Below are positions 1 through 8,949 of a DNA stretch of 64,000 nucleotides, in pieces (the first letter of the stretch is position 1; each line of letters starts with the position of its first letter). The translations under genes were made by a program, and so were the position numbers. The DNA lies in assembly GCF_900142985.1 (NCBI RefSeq), contig NZ_LT670849.1, forward strand, positions 7,146,501 to 7,210,500, given 5' to 3'. Source of the stretch: Bradyrhizobium erythrophlei. Its GTDB lineage: Bacteria > Pseudomonadota > Alphaproteobacteria > Rhizobiales > Xanthobacteraceae. Below the pieces are notes generated by a model, which saw only the letters and a list, made by a program, of their open reading frames with translations, was not told the DNA's origin and searched no databases.

Positions 1-745
1 TTTGGCTTACCATCGGAATCCCGGCATCGATGAGGGCCGCGCACGCAGCGCGCGCGTTCGGCGTCAGTTCGCGAACGTGATTGGCGTGGAGCGACACCCA
101 TGTCGCCACCCCCTCGATTTTCAATGCAGCAATCATCTTGACACTGATGCGCTGAGGTTCGGCGACCGGCACGCGGCTGTGGATGCGAACGACCTTCACG
201 TGATCGATTTGCGCCAGATCCGCCATCACTTCGGAAAGGCGGCGCGGCGACAGCATCAGGGGATCGCCGCCGGTCAGGATGACTTCCCATATTTCCGAAT
301 GCGCTCGGATATAGGCGAGCGCGTTGTTGTAGGCGCCTTCCGAAAGCGTGGTCGCCTTGCCGGGACCAACCATCTCACGGCGAAAACAAAACCGGCAATA
401 GACCGCGCAGACATGTACCAGCTTGAACAGGACGCGGTCGGGATAGCGATGCACGATGCCGGCGACCGGCGAACGCGCGTCGTCGCCGATCGGATCGGGC
501 TTCTCGTTGGCTTGCGCCACCAGCTCATCGGCGCTCGGAATGTACTGGCGTGCAATCGGATCGAGCGGATCGTCGGGATCGATCAGCGCCGCCACCTCGG
601 GGGTCACCGCGATCGCATAGCGTGATGCGACTTTTTCCAGCGCCGGAAGATCCTCGACCGGCGCAAGCCCGCGCGCGACCAGTTCAGCCGGTTCGCGCAG
701 GGTCGTGGTGGGTTGAATGGTTATACTACTTCTCATGTCTCTCAT
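1..745 (-). CDS. epmB: EF-P beta-lysylation lysine 2,3-aminomutase EpmB (partial, C-terminus off window)
   Basis: Radical-SAM, PLP-dependent aminomutase of the KamA/EpmB family. EpmB converts (S)-alpha-lysine to (R)-beta-lysine, which EpmA attaches to EF-P. The first 248 codons are in the window. The radical-SAM cluster motif CAVYCRFC (CxxxCxxC) lies at about residues 113-120, followed by FRREMVGPG and the family motif LTGGDPLML. The C-terminal PLP-lysine region is beyond base 1. The start is the ATG at 745, which overlaps the epmA stop as ATGA; a second in-frame ATG lies at 736. The overlap with epmA and the divergent efp gene are the strongest argument for EpmB rather than a catabolic lysine 2,3-aminomutase. 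The family is certain from the motifs; the EF-P role is inferred from context. Confidence 0.9.
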   Translation of the reverse strand, partial: MRDMRSSITIQPTTTLREPAELVARGLAPVEDLPALEKVASRYAIAVTPEVAALIDPDDPLDPIARQYIPSADELVAQANEKPDPIGDDARSPVAGIVHRYPDRVLFKLVHVCAVYCRFCFRREMVGPGKATTLSEGAYNNALAYIRAHSEIWEVILTGGDPLMLSPRRLSEVMADLAQIDHVKVVRIHSRVPVAEPQRISVKMIAALKIEGVATWVSLHANHVRELTPNARAACAALIDAGIPMVSQ

Positions 746-1788
746 TCTGGCGGCGTCCAAACCACCTGATCGACCGACGTGGCACCGCTTGCAAGCATCA
801 CCAGCCTGTCAAAACCAAGCGCAACGCCGCTTGCCTCCGGCATGCAGGCGACCGCGGCGAGGAAATCTTCGTCCAGCGGATAGCGCTCGCCGTACCGCCG
901 CTGCTTTTCATCCATGGCAAGGGTAAAGCGGCGACGTTGTTCGGAAGCATCAGTCAGTTCACCAAATCCATTCGCCAATTCCACACCGCAGGCATAGACC
1001 TCGAAACGCTCGGCGACGCGTGGATCGGTTGAAGCGACACGCGCGAGCGCGGCCTCCGGTATCGGATATTCGTAGAGTAAGGTAAGGCGTCCTTGCCCCA
1101 GATTTGGTTCAACGAACTCGACCAGTATCTTACTGAAGATATCGGACCATGTGTCGTCAGTAGTAATACGGACCTTGGTGCCCGTTGCCGTTGCGAGCTT
1201 CGTGCGGTCGCCTTCGCCGTCGACGACGGTGGCCAACATATCGATACCAGCGAAGCGCTCGAATGCCTGCGCAACTGTCAGCAGCTCCGGCTCCGCGAAA
1301 GGATCAGCGGCCCGTCCCCGAAACGTGAACTGTCCGATTCCCGTTGCTTGGGCTGCGTGAGCAATCAGCACGACAGCATCCGCCATGATGGCATCGTAGG
1401 CGGCGTTCGCGCGGTACCACTCCAGCATGGTGAATTCCGGCAAATGCAGCCGGCCGCGCTCGCGGTCACGAAACACCCGGGCAAACTCGAATATTTTGGC
1501 CTCGCCCGCCGCAAGCAGCTTCTTGCAGGCGAATTCGGGCGAAGTCCGCAAATATCTGGGGACATCGCCGCCGTCAGAACCGGTCAATTCGACGCGTGGC
1601 GCGTGCAAATGGGTCTCGTTGCCCGGCGAGACTTGCAGAATCGCCGTTTCCACCTCCGTGAAGCCCTGTTCATCGAACCAGGCCCGGGCGGCCCGGGTGA
1701 TGGCACTTCTGGCGGCTAAAAACGGCTTGATATCGGCGCGCCGGGCGGAGGACCACCATGGCGAAGGGCTCTTGTCCGCAGTCATCAA
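742..1788 (-). CDS. epmA: EF-P--(R)-beta-lysine ligase EpmA (GenX/PoxA)
   Basis: A 348-residue paralogue of the class II lysyl-tRNA synthetase catalytic core. It lacks the N-terminal OB-fold anticodon-binding domain, which is what separates EpmA/GenX from LysS. Class II motif 2 is visible around residues 105-124 ([19 protein letters not shown]) and motif 3 near the C-terminus ([12 protein letters not shown]). EpmA activates beta-lysine with ATP and ligates it to the conserved lysine of EF-P in the cytoplasm. It is translationally coupled to epmB by an ATGA overlap and is divergent from efp across about 140 bp, so the writer enzymes and their substrate sit together. Length matches the family. 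Confidence 0.93.
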   Translation of the reverse strand: MMTADKSPSPWWSSARRADIKPFLAARSAITRAARAWFDEQGFTEVETAILQVSPGNETHLHAPRVELTGSDGGDVPRYLRTSPEFACKKLLAAGEAKIFEFARVFRDRERGRLHLPEFTMLEWYRANAAYDAIMADAVVLIAHAAQATGIGQFTFRGRAADPFAEPELLTVAQAFERFAGIDMLATVVDGEGDRTKLATATGTKVRITTDDTWSDIFSKILVEFVEPNLGQGRLTLLYEYPIPEAALARVASTDPRVAERFEVYACGVELANGFGELTDASEQRRRFTLAMDEKQRRYGERYPLDEDFLAAVACMPEASGVALGFDRLVMLASGATSVDQVVWTPPE

Positions 1789-1927
1789 CCAATCGCCTTA
1801 TCGGGTCCGCAAAATGCTAGCTTCCAAGCACAAAATCAGTATGTTGCAGCCCGAAACCGCCCCCACCGGCCCCCAGGGAAGCCCCTGCCAGGCCCGACCC
1901 CGGGCCAGAATATCAGGAAAAACAGCT
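1789..1927. promoter_or_regulatory. Divergent promoter region epmA / efp
   Basis: The 139 bp between the epmA start on minus and the efp TTG on plus must carry promoters for both units. I could not assign convincing -35/-10 hexamers. An AGGA ribosome-binding site lies about 10 nt before the efp TTG. Confidence 0.45.
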
Positions 1928-2494
1928 TTGAAAGTCATCGCCAGCTCTATTCGCAAAGGCAACATTATTGAGCAAGACGGCAAGCTCTATGTGGTGCTTA
2001 CGGCCGAAAACATCCACCCCGGCAAGGGAACCCCCGTCAGCCAGATCGAAATGCGTCGTATCGGCGACGGAGTGAAGATTTCGGAGCGTTACAAGACCAC
2101 CGATCAGGTCGAAAAAGCCACCGTCGAGGACCATAACTTCAACTATCTCTATGAAGACGGCGACGGCTTCCACTTCATGAACGCCGAGAACTACGACCAG
2201 GTCCAGGTTTCCAAGGAAATCGTCGGTTCGTCGGCACCTTATTTGCAAGAGAACATGACTGTGAAGCTGTCGCTTCACGACGGTAATCCGGTGGCGATCC
2301 AGTTGCCGCAGCGCGCGACGCTGGAAGTCGTGGAAACCGAACCGGTCACCAAGGGGCAGACGGCGTCGTCCTCCTACAAGCCTGCCGTGTTGTCCAATGG
2401 CGTCCGCACCGCTGTGCCGCCGCACGTTGCCACCGGCACGCGGATTGTGGTGATGACCGAAGACGGGTCTTACGTCGAACGCGCAAAGGATTAA
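1928..2494 (+). CDS. efp: Elongation factor P (TTG start)
   Basis: EF-P relieves ribosome stalling at polyproline stretches. The protein has three domains and 188 residues, the usual length. The N-terminal KOW-like domain carries the loop HPGKGTP, and its lysine, residue 33, is the expected modification site. The C-terminal OB domain ends in [17 protein letters not shown]. The reading frame is open far upstream to 1427, but homology begins at residue 1 of [11 protein letters not shown] and the only suitable initiator is the TTG at 1928, with AGGA about 10 nt upstream. An upstream ATG would add a non-homologous tail over the epmA gene. Divergent epmA/epmB imply that this EF-P is beta-lysylated. 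No EpmC-like hydroxylase is in the window. Confidence 0.95.
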   Translation: MKVIASSIRKGNIIEQDGKLYVVLTAENIHPGKGTPVSQIEMRRIGDGVKISERYKTTDQVEKATVEDHNFNYLYEDGDGFHFMNAENYDQVQVSKEIVGSSAPYLQENMTVKLSLHDGNPVAIQLPQRATLEVVETEPVTKGQTASSSYKPAVLSNGVRTAVPPHVATGTRIVVMTEDGSYVERAKD

Positions 2495-2532
2495 GATAAG
2501 ACGACGGGTTTCATGCGCCGGGGGGCGTTACT

Positions 2533-4146
2533 GTGGGATCGGGGGCCAGCAAGTTTGCTACTTATCTTCAGCTAGCCTTCTTTTTGTTCGTTGCCGGCTC
2601 TGGCACGCTGGCCGCAGACGAATTCAGAAGTCCGGCTGTGTCTGTCGCGCGCGCGGACTGGCGTGCGGCGCTCGATCAACTCCGTTCAGAGATCAGCACC
2701 GAGCCTTCGGTCGTCCCGGCCTTTACGTTCGCTGGCCGCCGACGCCTTGCCGCGTCGGATCCGCGCTCGCTGCCGGCCTTCATGCAGCTCAACGCGACGA
2801 CGTCCCGGATCTTCACCGGTATCGGTCGCAGCACGGTGCCGGTGCTTCTACCATTCGACGCCGCGGCCTATCTCGACGCACGATGGACAGGGACGCTTGA
2901 GGGCATCCCGCTGTCGCGCTTTCAGGCCGACTTCCGTCCTGTTGACATGTTCGATGCGGGCCCCGCCGGCTACGACGCGGTGTTCTCGCTCGAGCCCGGC
3001 GTCGGCCTGCCGCAGCGCATTTTTGCCAAGCCGGTGGAAGTTCAGATCACCGGCTCGCTCCTGACCTACGATCTCAATGATCCCCTTGGCGGCAAGGGCG
3101 AACCGGTCAAGTCGCTGGCGGCGCAATATCCGGACATGCGCCGTTTCATACGCGAAGGTTACGTGCGCTATGCGTTCACGCGCTTCGGCGTCCCCTATGT
3201 CGTTTCGATCCAGTGCCTCGACAGCGCGCCAAGGCCGAAGCGGCTTGCCTGCCGCGAAGCCTATCCTGTCGCCGAGCGGTTTCTGAAGGCGTTACATGTC
3301 GCAGGTGGGCTGCCGTCCCGGAAGCGCATGGACGTCACGCCGGAAACCGTGGAACGGCCTTTCGATCTCTCGGCGGATTTCAGCTACCGCGCGCCCGGCG
3401 ACATCATTGCCAAGAGCGGGTCGCGCAAGCAGGGCGGCCGGGCGGATTTCACCGCCTATTCGCAAATTCGCTTTCCTCTGGAGAAAGCCCCCGCCTTCGC
3501 CCACTCCCAATCCTTCGGCAAGCACCGGCCGGCGGCGAGCTTGGACGAATTGTCGGGCGGGCCGACCAGTTATCCCTGGCAGGATAATTTTTGCGAGGCC
3601 CGCAGTTTTGGCGTCGGGCAATGCCCAAGCGGATTTGGCCATCAGGGCCAGGATATGCGGCCTGCGCCCTGCCCTGCCCATGACGACGGAGGCGAACATT
3701 GCGACCCAAAGCAGCAACCGGTAGTCGCCGTCCGCGATGCCGTGCTGATCCGTTCACCGAAACAGCAGGCAGCCACGCTTCAGGTCAACAGCCGCAACGA
3801 GCATATTCGCTTCCGCTACATGCACATGAATCCGGCCGCGATGGATGAGGATGACATCCTGAATGGCCGCCATGTTGCGGAAGGCGAGAAGATCGGCGTC
3901 GTGTCCAACTATCTCGATCATCCCAACGGCACCACGCGCCACCTCCACTTCGACATGCAGGTTTTTACGCGTGACGGCTGGTTGTGGGTCAGTCCTTACG
4001 TCACGCTGGTCTCGGCCTATGAGCGCCTGATTCACGGACGTGGACGCGAGGTCGGCCCCCGCAGCCTGCCGGCCGCCGCCAACGTGGCTCACGCCCTCCC
4101 TGAAGACATGAGCCACCGCGAGCCGGAAGAAGGCGGCGAGAATTAA
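2533..4146 (+). CDS. Secreted M23-family metallopeptidase
   Basis: A 537-residue exported protein starting with GTG. Residues 8-28 form a hydrophobic signal segment ending at GTLAAD. The C-terminal third is an M23 (LytM/lysostaphin) zinc peptidase domain, with HxxxD as HQGQD at residues 370-374 and HxH as HLHF at 470-472. Such enzymes cut peptide crosslinks in peptidoglycan in the periplasm. Four cysteines surround the first zinc motif between about residues 350 and 390, suggesting disulfides. The roughly 300-residue N-terminal part has no domain I recognise. It is followed by another wall enzyme at 4378. The substrate is inferred from family only; both zinc motifs are intact. Confidence 0.85.
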   Translation: MGSGASKFATYLQLAFFLFVAGSGTLAADEFRSPAVSVARADWRAALDQLRSEISTEPSVVPAFTFAGRRRLAASDPRSLPAFMQLNATTSRIFTGIGRSTVPVLLPFDAAAYLDARWTGTLEGIPLSRFQADFRPVDMFDAGPAGYDAVFSLEPGVGLPQRIFAKPVEVQITGSLLTYDLNDPLGGKGEPVKSLAAQYPDMRRFIREGYVRYAFTRFGVPYVVSIQCLDSAPRPKRLACREAYPVAERFLKALHVAGGLPSRKRMDVTPETVERPFDLSADFSYRAPGDIIAKSGSRKQGGRADFTAYSQIRFPLEKAPAFAHSQSFGKHRPAASLDELSGGPTSYPWQDNFCEARSFGVGQCPSGFGHQGQDMRPAPCPAHDDGGEHCDPKQQPVVAVRDAVLIRSPKQQAATLQVNSRNEHIRFRYMHMNPAAMDEDDILNGRHVAEGEKIGVVSNYLDHPNGTTRHLHFDMQVFTRDGWLWVSPYVTLVSAYERLIHGRGREVGPRSLPAAANVAHALPEDMSHREPEEGGEN

Positions 4147-4165
4147 TGGCGGGAGCCGATCGGCG

Positions 4166-4276
4166 CTACTCGATCAGCGTCGTCAGCTGCGCTCCTTCGT
4201 CCGCCACGAACACCGCGATCAACTCAGCAGGTTCGGTATTGCTGGCATTGGCCGAAACCAGGGAAGAGGTCATCAT
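4166..4276 (-). pseudogene. Possible C-terminal remnant of a cupin-type protein
   Basis: A 36-codon open stretch on minus reads in part NASNTEPAELIAVFVADEG and ends in TAG. This looks like the last beta-strands of a small cupin-domain protein. Nothing upstream in this frame extends it: a stop occurs within about 50 nt and the plus-strand transglycosylase begins at 4378. I read it as the tail of a decayed gene. It could equally be a short chance open frame. Confidence 0.3.
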
Positions 4277-4377
4277 CCGGCGCTGGCTGTCCAAAATTGC
4301 CCTCGATTTGCAACAGGATATCTAACGCGCCCTGCCCGTTTTTGCCGGACGGCGCCCGGCGCGGTTAAACTCACGCA

Positions 4378-5622
4378 ATGACGCAGGCTGATTCCCAACA
4401 ATCGCCTTCACGCCGGACACTGCTCCACGCCGGCCTCGTGGCCGGCCTTGGCGCAGGCGCCCTGCTCGTCAGTCCCCTCACCGCGTTGGCCGCCCCGCCG
4501 GGTTTCGAACAATGGCGCAACGGCTTCCGTAGCCGCGCGCTGGCGAAAGGAATTTCGGAAACGACCTGGGCGCGCGTGATGGGCCACATCGAGCCGGACA
4601 TGTCCGTGTTCGCAGAGCTCCGGAGCCAGCCGGAATTCAAGGAGGAACTCTGGCAATACATCAATCGCCGCGTCTCGGACTGGCGCATCATTCACGGGAA
4701 AGAGGCGCTCAGAAAGAACGCGGCGCTGTTCGCCCGCATCGAGAAGGATTTCGGCGTCGAGCGCGGCACATTGTTGGCACTGTGGGGTGTCGAATCCGCC
4801 TATGGCGATCCACTGGTGCAGCAGAATCACATGCGGCCGGTATTCCCCGCGCTCACGGCGCTGGCCTGGAACGAACCGCGCCGCCGGGCCTATTGGGAAA
4901 CCGAACTGATCAACGCGCTGCGCATCGTCGATCGCGGCTGGAGCACCCCGGAGGAAATGCAGGGTTCGTGGGCTGGCGCGATGGGTCACACCCAGTGGAT
5001 GCCCGAGGTCTGGCTCAACGTCGGCATGGACTACGACCATGACGGCCGGGTGTCGCCGTTCGGCAAGCCCGACGATGCGCTGGGTTCGACCGCCCGTTAC
5101 CTCGTCGACCGCGGCAAGTATCACCCCGGTGAACACTGGGGCTATGAAGTCCGCGCGAACGGCGCATCGGCCCATGGAAATCGCACCTATGCCGCGTGGA
5201 CCGGCGCCGGTGTGACGCGCGCCGATGGCGCGCCCTTTCCGCAACCGAATGCTTCGGCGCAACTGTGGACGCCCGTGCCGGGCGGACCGAGTTTCCTGCT
5301 GGGGCCAAATTTCTATTCGGTGCGAAGCTACAATCCCGCCATGAGCTACGCGCTTGCGATCTGCCATCTCGGCGATCGCGTCCTTGGCGCGCCGCCATTT
5401 ATCCAACCCTTCCCTGATTCCGAACGCGCACTGACGCTCGCCGAAGTGCAGGAGATGCAGACCCGCCTGACCAAGGCCGGCTTCGACACCGGCGGCACCG
5501 ACGGCCGCGTCGGCAATGATACGATGCAGGCCGTCAAGGACTATCAAAACAAAATGGGGCTTCTGCCGGCCGACGGCTACGGCGGACTGAAGGTGCTGGC
5601 GAGCTTGCGGCAGAAGTCGTGA
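4378..5622 (+). CDS. Lytic murein transglycosylase, MltB family, with PG-binding domain
   Basis: Cleaves the MurNAc-GlcNAc bond of peptidoglycan with 1,6-anhydro ring formation, in the periplasm. It has 414 residues. The N-terminus carries a twin-arginine-like signal (SRRTLLHAGL followed by a hydrophobic glycine/alanine-rich stretch). The SLT/MltB domain holds the catalytic glutamate in GVESAYGD (residue 139) and the family block GSWAGAMGHTQWMPE. The last 60 residues form a PG_binding_1 domain (MQTRLTKAGFDTGGTDGRVG). Unlike lipoprotein MltB it has no lipobox, so it should be soluble. The anhydro products it makes are the substrate of AnmK, encoded at 51086. Confidence 0.93.
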   Translation: MTQADSQQSPSRRTLLHAGLVAGLGAGALLVSPLTALAAPPGFEQWRNGFRSRALAKGISETTWARVMGHIEPDMSVFAELRSQPEFKEELWQYINRRVSDWRIIHGKEALRKNAALFARIEKDFGVERGTLLALWGVESAYGDPLVQQNHMRPVFPALTALAWNEPRRRAYWETELINALRIVDRGWSTPEEMQGSWAGAMGHTQWMPEVWLNVGMDYDHDGRVSPFGKPDDALGSTARYLVDRGKYHPGEHWGYEVRANGASAHGNRTYAAWTGAGVTRADGAPFPQPNASAQLWTPVPGGPSFLLGPNFYSVRSYNPAMSYALAICHLGDRVLGAPPFIQPFPDSERALTLAEVQEMQTRLTKAGFDTGGTDGRVGNDTMQAVKDYQNKMGLLPADGYGGLKVLASLRQKS

Positions 5623-5685
5623 GATCGACAACGCCGCCAAAACGCGGCAAGAGTCTCCTCCCATTTCCCCCCGCTGGAGATCCCC

Positions 5686-7050
5686 ATGTCTTTCGCGCCG
5701 GCGACCACCGTTCTTGACTCCGTTCTGTTTCGCGACGCCTTCGGCACGCAGGCCATGCGCGAGGTATTTTCCGATTCGGCCCTGATCGGCCGCTATGTCG
5801 AGGTCGAGATCGCGCTGGCAAAGGCCGAGGCGAAATGCGGCGTCATTCCCGTCGACGCGGCCGAGGCGATCGCGAAACTGGCCGATGCCTCGACGCTCGA
5901 CCTCGATCTGTTGCGCGAAGAGACCGACAATGTCGGTTATCCAATTCTGCCGCTGGTGCATCAACTCGCAAAACAATGCGGCGAGGCCGGCCGCTACGTG
6001 CATTGGGGCGCGACCACGCAGGACATCATGGACACGGCCGTGGTCTTGCAGCTCCGCGAGGGCCTGAGCCTTATCGAGCAGGATATCTCGGCCTTGCGCC
6101 GGATTCTCGCCGACCTGTCGCGGCGTCACCGCGATACGCCGATGGCCGGACGCACCCATCTGCAACAGGCGCTGCCGATCACCTTCGGCTACAAGACCTC
6201 GATCTGGCTTACGATGTTCGACCGTCACGCCGAACGCCTGCAACAATTGAAACCGCGCGTTCTCGTCGGTCAGTTTGCTGGCGCCGCCGGCACGCTGGCC
6301 TCGCTCGGCGACAAAGGTCTTGAGGTGCAAGAAACACTTTGCGAGGAGCTCGGCCTCGGCGCGCCCGTGTCGACCTGGCATGTCGCCCGCGACGGTTTTG
6401 CCGAAGCCGTCAACTTTCTGGCGCTGGTGACGGGATCGCTCGGCAAGATCGCGCTCGACATCATGATCATGGCTTCGACGGAATTCGCCGAGGCCTACGA
6501 GCCATTCGTGAAGGGACGCGGCGCGTCGTCGACCATGCCGCAAAAGCGCAATCCGATCTCCAGCGAGTTGATGCTCGCGGCCTCCAAGGCCGTTCGCCAG
6601 CATGCAGGCCTCATGCTCGATGCCATGATCCAGGATTTTGAGCGCGCCACCGGTCCGTGGCATGCCGAATGGATCGCGGTCCCCGAAAGTTTCGTGTTGA
6701 CCTCGGGCGCGCTGCATCAGGCCAAATTCGCCCTTGGAGGGTTGATCGTGGACGAGGCGCAGATGGCCAGGAATCTCGACATTAGCCGCGGGCTGATCGT
6801 CGCGGAGGCCGTGATGATGGGGCTGGCGCCGCAGCTCGGCCGCCAGGAGGCCCATGACGTCGTCTATGACGCTTGCCGGCGCGCCAACGAGGCAAGCATC
6901 TCGCTTCAGGAGGCCTTGCTGTCCGATCCGAAGGTCACCGCGCGGATCGATCGCGCCACGATCGAGCGGCTGACCTCGCCCCGCAACTATCTCGGCCTCG
7001 CGCCACAAATGGTCGACCGGGTGCTCGCCTCTGTGTCGCGCCAAAGCTAA
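5686..7050 (+). CDS. Fumarase/aspartase-superfamily lyase, PcaB/PurB-like
   Basis: A 454-residue member of the class II fumarase/adenylosuccinate lyase superfamily. The signature loop is present as SSTMPQKRNP, with HWGATTQD and GRTHLQQALP supplying the other two active-site regions. The family includes adenylosuccinate lyase and 3-carboxy-cis,cis-muconate cycloisomerase. Overall wording, for example the C-terminal RNYLGLAPQMVDRVL, is closer to PcaB-type proteins than to housekeeping PurB, but no other protocatechuate genes lie nearby, so I leave the substrate open. It is preceded by a GGAG-like site and is convergent with recJ, their stops only 5 bp apart. Confidence 0.8.
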   Translation: MSFAPATTVLDSVLFRDAFGTQAMREVFSDSALIGRYVEVEIALAKAEAKCGVIPVDAAEAIAKLADASTLDLDLLREETDNVGYPILPLVHQLAKQCGEAGRYVHWGATTQDIMDTAVVLQLREGLSLIEQDISALRRILADLSRRHRDTPMAGRTHLQQALPITFGYKTSIWLTMFDRHAERLQQLKPRVLVGQFAGAAGTLASLGDKGLEVQETLCEELGLGAPVSTWHVARDGFAEAVNFLALVTGSLGKIALDIMIMASTEFAEAYEPFVKGRGASSTMPQKRNPISSELMLAASKAVRQHAGLMLDAMIQDFERATGPWHAEWIAVPESFVLTSGALHQAKFALGGLIVDEAQMARNLDISRGLIVAEAVMMGLAPQLGRQEAHDVVYDACRRANEASISLQEALLSDPKVTARIDRATIERLTSPRNYLGLAPQMVDRVLASVSRQS

Positions 7051-7055
7051 GTGAC

Positions 7056-8897
7056 CTACCTGATCATCGCCGGCCCCTGATCGGGTACGGCAACATCCAG
7101 CACGCGCAACTGCACGCGCTCGGTGCCCTGCCAGCGATCGACCGCGAGCGATCCCGCCACATGCAGCACCTGACCGCGATGGGCCGTGAGCGCGTTACCC
7201 AGTTTCTGGCCGATCGAGCGAAACGCCACGCCGTTGACGATGGCGCCGTCGCCCGACTTGAAGCGCAGGCGCAGATGGGCCTGGCCGATTTCATCGGCAT
7301 AGACCAATTGATGCGACGGCAGCGCCAGCACCGGCTCCGGGTTGCCGCTGCCGAACGGACCGGCGCGATTGAGCGTGGCGGCGAGCTCCGTGGTCACGCC
7401 ACGCGCGCTAACCGCGCCATCGACGAAGATCTCGTTGACATGGCGCGACTGCGCGACATCAGCGGCAAGGGCATTCTCCATATAGGCGCGAAACTCGGCG
7501 AGGCGCTCCTTGCGCAAGGTCACGCCGGCGGCCATCGCATGCCCGCCGCCCTTGATCAGGAGGCCGTCGTGCACGGCCTGCCGCACCGCCTTGCCGAGAT
7601 CGACGCCGCCGATCGAGCGGCCCGATCCGGTCCCGAGGCCGCCGGGCTCCAGTGCAATGGCAAAGGTCGGGCGCGAGAACTTGTCTTTCAGCCGCGAGGC
7701 TACGAGACCGACGATGCCGGGATGCCAGCCTTCGGAGGCCGTCACGATGACGGCTCCCTTGTCCTCGAGTCCGAGCGCGGCCAGTGCCTCGGCTTCGGCC
7801 TGCGCTTCGGCCGCCTGTTCGATGACGCGGCGTTCGGTGTTGAGGCGGTCGAGCTCGGCGGCAATCCGTGCCGCTTCGGAAATATCGCCTTCGAGCAGCA
7901 GCCGCACGCCGAGATCGGCGCGCCCGATGCGTCCGCCCGCATTGATGCGCGGTCCCAGCATGAAGCCGAGATGCCAGGCTTCCGGCGGGCCGTTGAGCCG
8001 CGCGACATCCATCAGCGCGGTGTGGCCGACATGGTCGCGCCGGCGCATCGCGATCAATCCCTTGGCGACGAAGGCGCGATTTAACCCGATCAGCGGAGCG
8101 ACGTCGGCGACGGTGCCGAGCGCCACGTGATGCAGCATGCCGAGCAGATCCGGCTCCGGCATCTCCGACTTCCAGAAGCCACGCGCACGCAGTTCGCGAT
8201 TGAGCGCAACCAGCGTGACGAGAACGAGGCCGACGGCCGCGAGATGACCGAGCCCGGAGAGATCGTCCGGCCGGTTCGGATTCACCAGCGCGTCGACCTC
8301 GGGCAACTCGTCGCCGCATTGGTGGTGATCGATCACGACGACCGACATGCCGAGCTTGCGCGCCTCACTGAGCGGCTCGAGGCTGGTGGTGCCGCAATCG
8401 ACCGTCACCAGCAACGTGGCGCCCTTCCCGGCCAGCGCACGCACCGCCTCGGTATTGGGCCCGTAGCCTTCGAAAATCCGGTCGGGAATGTGGATCAGCG
8501 GATCGAGGCCGCAATGGCGCAGGTGCCAGGCAAGCAGCGCGGCGGATGTTGCGCCATCGACGTCGTAGTCGCCAAAGATCGCGACCTTCTCGCTGCACAT
8601 GGCGGCATCGGCGATGCGCTTGGCCGCCGCCTCCATCTGGGTCACGGTGAAGGGGTCAGGCATCAGCTTGCGGATGGTCGGATCGAGGAAGTCTTCGACC
8701 GCATCGATCTCGACCTCGCGCCCCGCGAGCACGCGCGCCAGCATTTCCGGCAATTGATAGCGTTGCGTTATCGCCAGCGCCTTCGCAGCTCCGCGTGCAT
8801 CCAGGCGGTCACGCCACAGCTTTCCGGTCAGGGAATGGGCGACGCCGAGAAAAGCGTGCGGGGCCTCGACTGGCAATGCGGATGCGGGAAGCGTCAT
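7056..8897 (-). CDS. recJ: Single-stranded-DNA-specific exonuclease RecJ
   Basis: A 5'-3' ssDNA exonuclease of recombinational and mismatch repair, 613 residues. The DHH phosphoesterase domain shows the metal motifs DYDVDGATS and VVVIDHH, then DHHA1 with the glycine-rich GGGHAMAAG, and a C-terminal OB fold. The ATG at 8897 (MTLPASALPVEAP) is chosen because homology begins there. A longer frame to 8948 exists but adds 17 residues unlike the family. In related genomes I recall recJ just downstream of hom-glpX; here that pair lies 10 kb away with a catabolic block between. Confidence 0.95.
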   Translation of the reverse strand: MTLPASALPVEAPHAFLGVAHSLTGKLWRDRLDARGAAKALAITQRYQLPEMLARVLAGREVEIDAVEDFLDPTIRKLMPDPFTVTQMEAAAKRIADAAMCSEKVAIFGDYDVDGATSAALLAWHLRHCGLDPLIHIPDRIFEGYGPNTEAVRALAGKGATLLVTVDCGTTSLEPLSEARKLGMSVVVIDHHQCGDELPEVDALVNPNRPDDLSGLGHLAAVGLVLVTLVALNRELRARGFWKSEMPEPDLLGMLHHVALGTVADVAPLIGLNRAFVAKGLIAMRRRDHVGHTALMDVARLNGPPEAWHLGFMLGPRINAGGRIGRADLGVRLLLEGDISEAARIAAELDRLNTERRVIEQAAEAQAEAEALAALGLEDKGAVIVTASEGWHPGIVGLVASRLKDKFSRPTFAIALEPGGLGTGSGRSIGGVDLGKAVRQAVHDGLLIKGGGHAMAAGVTLRKERLAEFRAYMENALAADVAQSRHVNEIFVDGAVSARGVTTELAATLNRAGPFGSGNPEPVLALPSHQLVYADEIGQAHLRLRFKSGDGAIVNGVAFRSIGQKLGNALTAHRGQVLHVAGSLAVDRWQGTERVQLRVLDVAVPDQGPAMIR

Positions 8898-8949
8898 ATG
8901 TCTGCGAAAGATAGGCGAAAGTGCTGGTTCTTCAATGATTCGGGCCACG

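Noticed and set aside
4378..5622. Transglycosylase plus M23 peptidase as a phage lysis cassette
   Set aside because: Both carry export signals and PG-binding architecture of cellular wall enzymes; no holin, spanin or phage gene nearby.
4408..7044. 878-codon open frame on the minus strand
   Set aside because: It is antisense to the transglycosylase and the PcaB-like lyase, both with clear motifs; its composition (H, R, Q, G rich) is that of a GC-rich shadow frame.
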